Assembly: GCA_003165455.1 (NCBI GenBank)
Contig: PLUJ01000224.1
Coordinates: 319 to 15,266, forward strand
From: Acidobacteriaceae bacterium
GTDB taxonomy: Bacteria > Acidobacteriota > Terriglobia > Terriglobales > Acidobacteriaceae
Length of the DNA stretch: 14,948 nt
Direction of reading: 5' to 3'
The position numbers and the translations under genes were made by a program. Of the stretch, positions 5,722 through 13,699 are shown one piece after another. The notes below the pieces were generated by a model. That model did no database searches. It saw only the letters and a list, made by a program, of their open reading frames with translations, and had not been told where the DNA came from. Within the stretch, counting starts at the first letter, position 1. Each line of letters opens with the position of its first letter.

Positions 5722-7038
5722 ATGGGACCCCAGGAGGTACAATCGCCTTCCAGCTTGAATTCGAGAGCAAAATCAGATGTAGGAAAGAATTGGATCGTAT
5801 CGAGGCGTGCCTCGGTGCGCGTATTTGTATTGGGTATTCTAGGGTTGCACTTATTTCTTTTCTTTAGCCTTACGGGTCGTATCAAGCGAGGGTACCCCGA
5901 TTTCACGGTCTATTACACTGCGGCGAAAATGTTCCGCGTCGGCCTTGGTGGTCAACTTTACAATCTGCGCTCACAATATCAGGTTCAGAAAAACTACGTA
6001 GGCAGCATTCCCTCGCGCCACGGTCCGCTGCCCTACATCCATCCGCCATTTGAAGCGATTATTTTCTTGCCGCTTACTTATCTTCCGTATCCTGAAGCCT
6101 TTGCGGTATGGGATCTCCTAAACATTTGCATGCTTTTCGGGTTGGGTTGCGTGTTGCGAAGGTCATTGAGCGCCCTCCGGCTTATTCCTCTGTGGGAGTT
6201 CGTTGTTGCGTGCATGGCCTTTTTTCCGGTCTTCGTATGCTTCTTGCAAGGTCAGGACTCCATCCTGCTTCTGCTGCTTGGTGCACTGGGTTTTAACGCC
6301 TTGGAGAATGAGGATGATTTAGCGGCAGGATGTTGGTTTGGCTTAGGTATGTTCAAGTTTCAGTTCATTCTGCCGCTGGTGGTGGTCCTGCATATTTGGA
6401 GGCGGCGACGCGCGGCAGCGGGGTTTGTAACGGTGTCTTGCCTTCTGGTACTGGCTTCAGCGGCACTGGTCGGGTGGCACAATGTGTTGCATTATCCGGC
6501 AGTTGCTGTGGAGATAGGAAACTCTCCGGGCCTGGGAGGAACTGCTGCGGAATTCGTGCCAAACTTACGGGGATTAGCGCTGGGTTGGCCGCTGCATTTG
6601 CCGCACGCAATCGGGGTCGCGGTTGGCTTGCTCAGTTCTGTAGCTTTGTTTCTTTTCGCAGCCACAAAATGGGGGAACAGATCGAAATCAGGAAGTTTTG
6701 GATTGAAGTTTTCGCTTGCCATCGTCGTCTGCGGACTAGTCGCCTGGCAAACGAACATGCATGACCTGAGCTTACTGGTATTGCCCCTGGCGTTAACCGC
6801 TGACTACGCACTGTGCGCTTCAACACAAAAGAACGGGAAAAGATCGTGGAATGCATTCGCCTTGCTGGCACCCGCGCTGCCGCTTCTAATCAGTCCTCTA
6901 TGGATGATTCCGTGGCTGGTAAAGGGGAAAGTGAGCTTTATGGCGATCCCTCTTTTAGGATGGGTCTGGTCGATCACGCACGAGCTGAAACGCAATAGGG
7001 AGTCGATCGCAGCGCCTCAAATTTCAGCATCGATCTGA
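5722..7038 (+). CDS. GT87-type (DUF2029) membrane glycosyltransferase, first of three
   Basis: This is a polytopic membrane protein of 438 aa. GT87 (PimE-like) enzymes of the GT-C superfamily use polyprenyl-phosphate sugars and a catalytic Asp in the first extracytoplasmic loop. Here the first membrane helix is about residues 32-52. It is followed by PDFTVYYTAAKM (59-70), with D60 as the likely catalytic residue, then GGQLYNL (76-82) and PYIHPPFEAIIFLPL (104-118). Further helices carry QGQDSILLLLLGALG (176-190) and a K-F-Q motif (212-214). About ten hydrophobic segments can be seen. The ATG at 5722 is the first possible start, because a TGA lies in frame upstream, but it has no strong ribosome binding site and codes about 30 polar residues before the first helix. 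The true start could be slightly downstream. The gene diverges from flp. Its 3' end overlaps the next gene, on the other strand, by 22 bp. The sugar and acceptor are unknown. Confidence 0.8.
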   Translation: MGPQEVQSPSSLNSRAKSDVGKNWIVSRRASVRVFVLGILGLHLFLFFSLTGRIKRGYPDFTVYYTAAKMFRVGLGGQLYNLRSQYQVQKNYVGSIPSRHGPLPYIHPPFEAIIFLPLTYLPYPEAFAVWDLLNICMLFGLGCVLRRSLSALRLIPLWEFVVACMAFFPVFVCFLQGQDSILLLLLGALGFNALENEDDLAAGCWFGLGMFKFQFILPLVVVLHIWRRRRAAAGFVTVSCLLVLASAALVGWHNVLHYPAVAVEIGNSPGLGGTAAEFVPNLRGLALGWPLHLPHAIGVAVGLLSSVALFLFAATKWGNRSKSGSFGLKFSLAIVVCGLVAWQTNMHDLSLLVLPLALTADYALCASTQKNGKRSWNAFALLAPALPLLISPLWMIPWLVKGKVSFMAIPLLGWVWSITHELKRNRESIAAPQISASI

Positions 7039-7904
7039 TTAGTCGACGAGTCGGCCTTTCGAAGCAAGACGAGGGCTAGCATCGGCAGGTAGATAAATAT
7101 CACCGTCCATCTTCCTACTTCATTCAGGCTATGCGGAAAATGGTACCAGCGCCATATGCCGGCGCCCCAGCTCAGGAAAACCGTCCAGACGATTTCACGG
7201 CGTGATTTGGGGATGAGCCACAAAATGAAGCTATCGAAGAACCAGCGCTGGGGCATGCAGGCGGCCAAGAGCAGCAGAATGGCGTCGCGGTCACGATAGC
7301 GCCACAGAGCGAGTACCAATAGCGGGCCGGGCAAAACCAGAAGCGGAATGAAGTGTTCGTAATTTTTCATCTGAGCGATCCAAAGCAGCGGCCATCGCGG
7401 CATGACCGCAAGACTTATTGCGGCAACTATCAGGCATGCGACGAAACCGCGGCGTGTCATTCGTGTGAGGAAGATGGGAATCCCAATCTGCGGTTTCGCC
7501 ATGGTAACGGGCAATAAAATCGGAAAAAAAGCGGCGGCGGCGATGATGGGAGACCACTGAACGGTGAGCAGTCCGGCCCAGTAAGGGTAGGCAAGAAAGA
7601 TCAGGAGGCCGCGAAAGTTGGAACGCGTTAAACCAAACGCGAGTGCCGCAGAACTGATTCCGTAGAACAGGCCGGCGGCAATCTCAGGACGCAGCCGGAC
7701 AAAGGGCAATGCGAAGAGCCCGGCGGTGAGTGGATATTGTTCGAGCGGAGTGTCGTAAGGATTTTGTCGAGCCATGATTCGCTGCGCGAGATGGAGGGCC
7801 CACCGAAAATCGGCGGCGTCCTGATGGAAATGCCTCATCAGGTACCAGCAGAAGGTGCCGCTGGCCAGACCGATCAAAATGGAAACTACGAGGCGCAGTT
7901 TCAT
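7017..7904 (-). CDS. GT-C-like polytopic membrane protein, related to GT87 (second of three)
   Basis: This is a 295 aa protein that is nearly all membrane helices. After a first helix (about 5-23), the loop holds ADFRWALHLAQRI (31-43) and NPYDTP (48-53), then YPLTAGLFALPF (57-68). This matches the Asp-Phe, Tyr and Pro pattern of the flanking GT87-type proteins, with D32 as the candidate catalytic residue. A K-P-Q motif (137-139) is also shared. It is clearly shorter than the two neighbours (438 and 429 aa). It may therefore be a compact or diverged member, or a partner subunit. The ATG at 7902-7904 has no clear ribosome binding site. Its end overlaps the preceding plus-strand gene by 22 bp, and its start lies 120 bp from the next, divergent gene. 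A specific function is not known. Confidence 0.65.
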   Translation of the reverse strand: MKLRLVVSILIGLASGTFCWYLMRHFHQDAADFRWALHLAQRIMARQNPYDTPLEQYPLTAGLFALPFVRLRPEIAAGLFYGISSAALAFGLTRSNFRGLLIFLAYPYWAGLLTVQWSPIIAAAAFFPILLPVTMAKPQIGIPIFLTRMTRRGFVACLIVAAISLAVMPRWPLLWIAQMKNYEHFIPLLVLPGPLLVLALWRYRDRDAILLLLAACMPQRWFFDSFILWLIPKSRREIVWTVFLSWGAGIWRWYHFPHSLNEVGRWTVIFIYLPMLALVLLRKADSSTNQIDAEI

Positions 7905-8024
7905 GATAACGATTAGTGGTTCGTTGCAAGATCGTTAGGCTGAAGCATTTAGTTGTAACATGAACTGCCGGGACATCTCGTATCGGCTTGTCAGAGACGC
8001 GGTGGGGGCGGTTTTTTCATCAAC

Positions 8025-9314
8025 TTGCGAAAGAACTTAAAACTGTCACTACTGATCGCACTATTGTGCGCGGGCAGCATGTGGTTTTATGTAGAGAAGG
8101 TGCTGATCCCCTATGAACGAATGGACGCTGCGGCACATCAGCGACCGCGTGGAAATTTATCCGATTTATATCCGCGCTGGTTGGGAGCGCGGGAATTACT
8201 GCTGCATGGACGCAGTCCTTACTCCGACGAGGTCACCGTTAGAATCCAAGAAGGTTACTACGGACGACCGTTGGATCCTTCGCGCGCGGATGATCCGAAG
8301 GATAAGCAGGGCTTCGCCTATCCGGTCTATGTAGTATTTTTATTGGCCCCACTGCTCGCCTTTCCGTTCGGCGTAGTCCGGATATTTTTTTATTGGTTTC
8401 TGGCTGCGTTGACTGCAGGAACTGCATGGCTTTGGCTGCGCTCGCTACGCTGGCGTTTACGACCCTTGGCGATCGCCGGGATTGCGTTAGTCACGCTTGG
8501 AACCTTTCCCGCAGTGCAGGGAATCAAGTTGCAGCAATTGAGTTTGCTGGTGGCCGGGTTGCTGGCGGGATCTGCCGCATGCGTGGTGAGTGGGTATCTG
8601 CTTCTTGCCGGGGCATTGTTGGCGCTGGCTACGATCAAGCCGCAGTTGGCGTGGCCTCTGGTGGCTTGGCTGATGGGTTGGGCGTTTAGCAAATGGGGTG
8701 CGAGACGGAACCTCATCTTTGGATTTGGCATTGTTATGGTAGGCCTGCTCGGCGGGGCGGAAATGATTCTACCCGGCTGGTTGAGGATGTTTGCCGAAGC
8801 TCTCGGACGTTACCATCGCTACACGCAGAACCAGTCCGTGCTGGATCAATTGCTTCCGTGGGGCTCTGCGGGGAAGGTCGTGGCAGCGATAGCGGTGATT
8901 GGCTGCGCCTGGGTGTTGTGGCAGGTTCGCGATGAACCGGCCGACGCGGTGGGGTTCGGCTCGGCTACTGCGATGATCATGGCACTAACCGTGCTCGTCG
9001 TTCCTATGTTTGCGCCTTATAACCAGATTTTGTTACTGCCTGCGGTGCTGGTTCTGGCGCGGGATCGGAGTAAATTCCTTTCGCGCTCAACCGGGCTCCG
9101 CTTCCTCTATCTGGCAGCTGGTTTCGCGATAGCATGGCAGTGGATTGCCAGTATTGGGCTGAGCGCAGTTTATTTATTTTGGTCGCCAGCTTTGGCATCC
9201 AGGGGCTGGAAGTGGCCATTCTTTTCAACGTTCGCAATACCGGTGTTGATCTTCGCGCTGATATTTATAGAGGTGCGTATTGCAACGCGCTCCGCTTCGC
9301 AAAAAGCGACGTAA
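8025..9314 (+). CDS. GT87-type (DUF2029) membrane glycosyltransferase, third of three
   Basis: This is a 429 aa polytopic membrane protein. The first helix is about residues 7-24. The following loop holds SDLYPRWLGARELLLHGRSPYSDE (46-69 region), with D47 the candidate catalytic Asp, then GFAYPVYVVFLLAPL (96-110). Later features are FPAVQGIKLQQLSLLVAGLL (161-180), a counterpart of the family's Q-G-Q helix, and K-P-Q (205-207). About ten helices are visible, ending at about 418 before a short basic tail. The start is uncertain. No ATG opens the frame before residue 19, so a TTG at 8025 is used, which keeps the whole first helix; GGGGG upstream is too far to be a good ribosome binding site. It is divergent from the preceding gene. 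Transfer of a sugar from a lipid-phosphate donor is the likely reaction. Confidence 0.78.
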   Translation: MRKNLKLSLLIALLCAGSMWFYVEKVLIPYERMDAAAHQRPRGNLSDLYPRWLGARELLLHGRSPYSDEVTVRIQEGYYGRPLDPSRADDPKDKQGFAYPVYVVFLLAPLLAFPFGVVRIFFYWFLAALTAGTAWLWLRSLRWRLRPLAIAGIALVTLGTFPAVQGIKLQQLSLLVAGLLAGSAACVVSGYLLLAGALLALATIKPQLAWPLVAWLMGWAFSKWGARRNLIFGFGIVMVGLLGGAEMILPGWLRMFAEALGRYHRYTQNQSVLDQLLPWGSAGKVVAAIAVIGCAWVLWQVRDEPADAVGFGSATAMIMALTVLVVPMFAPYNQILLLPAVLVLARDRSKFLSRSTGLRFLYLAAGFAIAWQWIASIGLSAVYLFWSPALASRGWKWPFFSTFAIPVLIFALIFIEVRIATRSASQKAT

Positions 9315-9410
9315 AATCGAGCACGAATCAGCGCACTCCCGCGCCTAGAGGTATGATGGCTTTCGTGAATAATGGCATAATTGGCCGTTAGCGGAGCTAG
9401 TCTAGAAGAT

Positions 9411-11093
9411 ATGGGATTGAATGCAATAGGGCGGTCGCCATCTTCAGGTTCCGGAGTGTTTCCGGCGCTGGTGCTGGTGCAGGGAAATGAGCAACGCAAT
9501 ATCGTGCTCAACCGCAGCCCATTTAGCGTCGGACGGAAGGTCGATAAGGATCTGGTCATCGCGGACCCGCGAGTGTCGCGCGATCACGCGCTGATCGTCC
9601 TGGAAGAAGGTGGATTTATTCTTGTCGATCAGGGCAGTAAACACGGAACCTTCGTCAACGGAGAACGAGTTCAGCGGCAAAAGCTGGAGCGCAATGACCG
9701 GCTGGAATTTGGCGCGCGGGATTCGACGTATGCAATTTTCAATCCGGCCCATGGCACTTCGAACACTGCCCGAGAATTTTTAAGCCAGATTTCGGGCATC
9801 AACATTTCTCAAGAGGCCACTGACCTTGAGAAACTTACGTTGTTTCTGGAAGCTGCCCGCAAGCTGAATACGGCGGGCGTTCTCGATGAAATTCTGATGA
9901 CCATGCTGGAGGTCACGCTCCGGCTTACGCGCGCCGAACGTGGTTACGTCTTTCTCAAGGATGAAGAAGGCAAGCTCAGGCTGGGAGCGGGCCGCAACAG
10001 CAAGGGCGAGTCGCTGCTGGATGACAAGACAATTTCGCATTCGGCACTGGATGAATCCCTGCGGTCGAACTCAGAATTCCTGCTGACCGATACCGGCAGT
10101 TCCGCGGATTTGGCCGGACGCCAGAGTATTGTGGCCTACGACCTTCGAACTGTGATCTGCATCCCGTTGCGCAAGCGTCAGGTACAGGCCACGCGGGATC
10201 AGCAGACTCCGGCGCCCAATGCGGCTTCGGAAGTGACCGGGGTTTTGTATGTGGATTCGAGGTTTGCCTCTCGAGAATTTTCCGGGGTAGGTCACGACAT
10301 TCTGCGAGCGATCGCGACGGAAGCGGCCTCGTTGATTGAGAATGCGCGACTGGTGCAGGCCGAAGAGGAATCACGCCGCTACCAGCAGGAACTCACCATT
10401 GCGGCCAGCATTCAGCAGCGTCTGATGCAGGTGAAAATTCCCGAGGTGCCGTTTGCCAAACTGCGCGGCAAGAATCTCTCCTGTAAAGAAATCGGCGGCG
10501 ACTTTTTCGACGCCGTAAATACCAAAGAGGGTCTGGCAGTGGTGCTGGCGGACGTGAGCGGCAAGGGGGTCTCGGCCGCGCTGCTGGCTTCCACGTTGCA
10601 GGGAATGATTTACTCGCACCTGAGTTCCGGGATGCCGTTGCTTGAAGTGGTTAGCGCCGTCAATCGTTTCTTTACAGAAAAGTTGGTGGGAGAAAAATAC
10701 GCCACGGTTCTTTTGGCGCGACTGCGAAAGGACGGCGATCTGGAGTACGTAAACTGCGGCCACGTGCAGCCTTTGCTGGTGTGTGGTGGCGAGGTGATGC
10801 GTCCGCCGCACGGCAATGTTCCGGTGGGGTTGCTGGCCGATGCGACCTTTGAAAGTGCCCGCTGCCAGATGAATTCCGGCGATCGCTTCATTCTTGTGAC
10901 CGACGGGGTGACCGAAGCGGAGAATGCCATGGGCGATTTCTTTGAAGACTTCAGGCTGGAGGCGGCTGCATCCAAGTCTCCCACGCTGGAAGGAATTTTC
11001 TCAGCGGTATCGGAGTTTTGCGCGGGAAATCCGCTCAATGACGACTGCACTGTGGTCGAAATCATTTATTCGAACGTTGCAGCGGAGGCTTAG
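9411..11093 (+). CDS. FHA-GAF-SpoIIE (PP2C-type) serine/threonine phosphatase
   Basis: This is a signalling protein of 560 aa. Residues about 18-112 are an FHA domain that binds phospho-threonine peptides: FSVGRK (38-43), SRDH (56-59), GSKHGT (75-80) and NG (83-84) are all intact. Residues about 138-315 are a GAF domain. A coiled linker carries AASIQQRLM (331-339), typical just before SpoIIE/RsbU phosphatase domains. Residues about 355-555 are the phosphatase, with metal ligands in GGDFFD (362-367), DVSGKG (381-386), TDG (497-499) and NDD (543-545). It is cytoplasmic, with no membrane helix. I prefer the ATG at 9411, with a weak AGAAG just upstream; a TTG at 9381 would add ten residues. No partner kinase, anti-sigma factor or STAS antagonist gene is adjacent, so its target is unknown. 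Its end lies 20 bp from the convergent GH15 gene. Confidence 0.9.
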   Translation: MGLNAIGRSPSSGSGVFPALVLVQGNEQRNIVLNRSPFSVGRKVDKDLVIADPRVSRDHALIVLEEGGFILVDQGSKHGTFVNGERVQRQKLERNDRLEFGARDSTYAIFNPAHGTSNTAREFLSQISGINISQEATDLEKLTLFLEAARKLNTAGVLDEILMTMLEVTLRLTRAERGYVFLKDEEGKLRLGAGRNSKGESLLDDKTISHSALDESLRSNSEFLLTDTGSSADLAGRQSIVAYDLRTVICIPLRKRQVQATRDQQTPAPNAASEVTGVLYVDSRFASREFSGVGHDILRAIATEAASLIENARLVQAEEESRRYQQELTIAASIQQRLMQVKIPEVPFAKLRGKNLSCKEIGGDFFDAVNTKEGLAVVLADVSGKGVSAALLASTLQGMIYSHLSSGMPLLEVVSAVNRFFTEKLVGEKYATVLLARLRKDGDLEYVNCGHVQPLLVCGGEVMRPPHGNVPVGLLADATFESARCQMNSGDRFILVTDGVTEAENAMGDFFEDFRLEAAASKSPTLEGIFSAVSEFCAGNPLNDDCTVVEIIYSNVAAEA

Positions 11094-11113
11094 AAGCCTG
11101 AAAAATGTGCTGC

Positions 11114-13519
11114 CTATTCCACGACGACCTCATAAGTTTCACCCTCCCAGCGACTTTCCTCGGGCCAGTAAAACGTAAATAAAATGTGATTTCCCGATGG
11201 CAGTGAGGCTGTCGGCAAATCCAGGGTGTAAATGCCGAGGCCCGTATCGCGGGTATTCGTGTCTTGCGAAGTTTTCCAATTGTCAATGCTCCAGTGAACC
11301 CGGGCGGGACTAAGAAGCACCAGGCGCAGCGTCTTGTGCCGCGGCAAAGAGCGGCACTTATTGTTGAATCGCCAGCCGAAAATTTGCCGCGAGGGTTTTT
11401 CCACCTGGTAGCGTTGAACGGTTTGCGGAGGCTGGTCGAAGATTTTTCCATCTCGCAGGGAGCGCCGAAGCTTGATGTATTCGGAGTGAGCCCAGACTAG
11501 CGGGCACGCGGAGCCGGACGGTTTTCCGCGAAACAGTTCCAGCGCGGCGATGTCATCGGTGTCCCAGACTTGTTCGGGGAGCAGGCGACTGGCGCCTGCG
11601 GTACAGCTTTCCATCATCGTGAGCAAGGCTTCGGCCTCATGGGATCGTCCGGCTGCCAATTCGTAGTGACCGCGTTCTCCGGCGAGTAGCGGCCAGGCGC
11701 GTCCGATCCCTGTTCCGTTGAATGGCGCACCATCTTTGTGCTCTCCGTAGCCATCGCCGTTATAGCGGTACCAGCAAGGCCCTTGGGGCAATTGCGTTCG
11801 CAACAAGGCATCGATCATGCGAATCGTATTCAGAATGCGCGGGTCATCGGGTGCGCGTAGTCCAAATCTCACAAGCGCCAAAGAGTCTGGACTGATTACG
11901 CGGAATGCTTCATTGTCACCCTCTCCGGGAGGGCGGTTCTTGATGGGAACGAATCCTTGGGTAGGGGAAGCGGCGGTTGCGGCGTCCGCTGGCGAAATCC
12001 GGACGTAGTATCCTTCGACTCCTACTTGCTGGGCAAGATCGCCGCCAGTGGCATACACCCAGCGTTCGATATTGTCATTCCAGGCGTCCGCGGCATCGCG
12101 AAGGGTGGGCGCCACGTCGGTGTGTCCGGTGAGTTCGGCAATATCCGCCGCTGCAAGCAGGGCGGAAATTTCGACCGCCAAAGTGAAAGGTGAGTACCCG
12201 CCGTCTTCCTCCCATCGATCCTGTTGCGTGACCGGTCCGTTGCGCAGAATAAAGCTGGCCGCGCTGCGCACCATGGGCCACCAGCGATCAAGCTTTCCCA
12301 ATTCATTGGCCGCTTCGCGGCGCAACAAATCGAGCAGCAGGATGGGGAAGGCTGTTTCATCCATCTGAACTCCGCCCCAATAGGGGCGGCCGTCCAGCCA
12401 CAGATTTTGCGCCCAATTTCCATCGGCTTCCTGGGTGGCTTCCAGATACTGAAGCACCCTGACCGCATCGGTGACGGCACCAGCCGCCAGCAAAGCGCCC
12501 GCAGTTTCGACCAAATCGCGAGGCCAGACCAGGTGGTATCCGCCGAGATCTTCGTCGCCTTTGCTGAATCCCCAGGGTATGGAAAGGCTGGCGATGATGC
12601 CGCCGAGAAAATCCTTGGACTCGTGAGTGCGGAGAACGGCAGTGGAGGCTCGATACAGGTCGTACTCACGCGGCGGCTCATCGAGCCTTATTAATGTGTC
12701 CTGCCACTCCTTCCACTGCGAGACATAAAGCTGGCGCAATTCGTCGAAATTCTCGAGCAGGCTGGAGCGAACTTGCTGACCCGCTTCGGTGACGATGCCG
12801 CCAAATCCGAGCGCCAAGACGAATTCTCCATTGCAGGCAGCCAGATCGATCTCGCCGGTGCAGGCGACATTGCCTTTTTCCGCGCGCTGATACTCCCACT
12901 GCATTTCGAAATGTTGCGAAAGATCCTGCCAGCCGTCGGAGTAGCCAACGAATCCAACCGACATTTTTTTCCAGGCAGCGGACGAGCCGAGAGCCAGAGC
13001 GGTTCCATCGTGATCCGCCAGGAACATCGGCACACCTTTGTAATCGCCCACCCACGCAGTATTGTCATAGCCGCAGTTGGCAAGGTGGGGGGAGAGAAGA
13101 GCGTAAAGGCGATAGTCGCTGAGTTGACCTTGAAGGGGTTCGAAACGAATCTTTTGCAGAACAACGTTGCGGTAGGGATCGGTAAGGATTTCTTTCCGTA
13201 TGCGATAGCGGCCCTTCAGTTCAGTGTTGATAAGTTCATAGCTTGGAACGCCAGCCTCGAAAGGTTTGTTCTCAAAGGAGCAATGACGTTTTTCCTCGGA
13301 GAAGAAATCGTTGCCGCTGGTCACGATGAATCCCAGGTCGCGAGTACACGCCTGATCTACTCGGGGAAAGTAAACTTCATTTAGAATGCCGTGACTGATG
13401 GTGAACCAGACTTTGCTGTGCTGGTTTAGGGCGGTGCCGGCTCCGGTCTTGGCGCTTGAGGTCCAGCGGGGTGGAATGCCGGGCCAGCCCGGGGCATAGC
13501 GTACGGGGGAATCGCTCAT
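11114..13519 (-). CDS. GH15 glucoamylase / glucodextranase-family enzyme
   Basis: GH15 enzymes release beta-D-glucose from the non-reducing ends of alpha-glucans or related alpha-glucosides by inversion. This 801 aa protein has an N-terminal beta-sandwich (about 20-270), an (alpha/alpha)6 barrel (about 285-690) and a C-terminal beta domain (about 700-801). Barrel motifs include WGFSKGDEDLGGYHLVWPRD (316-335), YWGGVQMDETAFPI (380-393), DRWEEDGGYSP (434-444), where E437 matches the general acid, and LLPEQVWD (646-653), where E649 matches the general base. There is no signal peptide, so it probably acts in the cytoplasm on glycogen, maltodextrin or trehalose-like substrates. Sequence alone does not choose between these. 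The start ATG at 13517-13519 has AGGA about 10 bases upstream. It converges on the phosphatase gene and diverges from the TPR-like gene. Confidence 0.9.
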   Translation of the reverse strand: MSDSPVRYAPGWPGIPPRWTSSAKTGAGTALNQHSKVWFTISHGILNEVYFPRVDQACTRDLGFIVTSGNDFFSEEKRHCSFENKPFEAGVPSYELINTELKGRYRIRKEILTDPYRNVVLQKIRFEPLQGQLSDYRLYALLSPHLANCGYDNTAWVGDYKGVPMFLADHDGTALALGSSAAWKKMSVGFVGYSDGWQDLSQHFEMQWEYQRAEKGNVACTGEIDLAACNGEFVLALGFGGIVTEAGQQVRSSLLENFDELRQLYVSQWKEWQDTLIRLDEPPREYDLYRASTAVLRTHESKDFLGGIIASLSIPWGFSKGDEDLGGYHLVWPRDLVETAGALLAAGAVTDAVRVLQYLEATQEADGNWAQNLWLDGRPYWGGVQMDETAFPILLLDLLRREAANELGKLDRWWPMVRSAASFILRNGPVTQQDRWEEDGGYSPFTLAVEISALLAAADIAELTGHTDVAPTLRDAADAWNDNIERWVYATGGDLAQQVGVEGYYVRISPADAATAASPTQGFVPIKNRPPGEGDNEAFRVISPDSLALVRFGLRAPDDPRILNTIRMIDALLRTQLPQGPCWYRYNGDGYGEHKDGAPFNGTGIGRAWPLLAGERGHYELAAGRSHEAEALLTMMESCTAGASRLLPEQVWDTDDIAALELFRGKPSGSACPLVWAHSEYIKLRRSLRDGKIFDQPPQTVQRYQVEKPSRQIFGWRFNNKCRSLPRHKTLRLVLLSPARVHWSIDNWKTSQDTNTRDTGLGIYTLDLPTASLPSGNHILFTFYWPEESRWEGETYEVVVE

Positions 13520-13699
13520 GAGGTTTTCGTCCTAAGTACAACCGAGTGGAAGCTTATTTGTGGAGCGGGAACCTTCCGGAATCGCTCGATCCATGAAAAT
13601 AGGATGGGCGCAACGCTAATTAGTTGCATCGAAGCAAGGTCGCCGGAAAGTAACGTTGCGCGGCTGCAAAAACGCGTGATAATGAGGGACCTTAACTTT

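Noticed and set aside
9371..9389. Sigma-54 promoter (TGGCA...GGC) before the phosphatase gene
   Set aside because: The GG and GC elements do not have the required spacing.
11094..11113. Bidirectional terminator between the phosphatase and GH15 genes
   Set aside because: The 20 bp gap holds no inverted repeat or T-run.
12022..13384. Long open frames (219 codons minus, 203 codons plus) inside the GH15 gene
   Set aside because: They overlap a complete GH15 enzyme with both catalytic glutamates. They look like shadow frames of a GC-rich gene.
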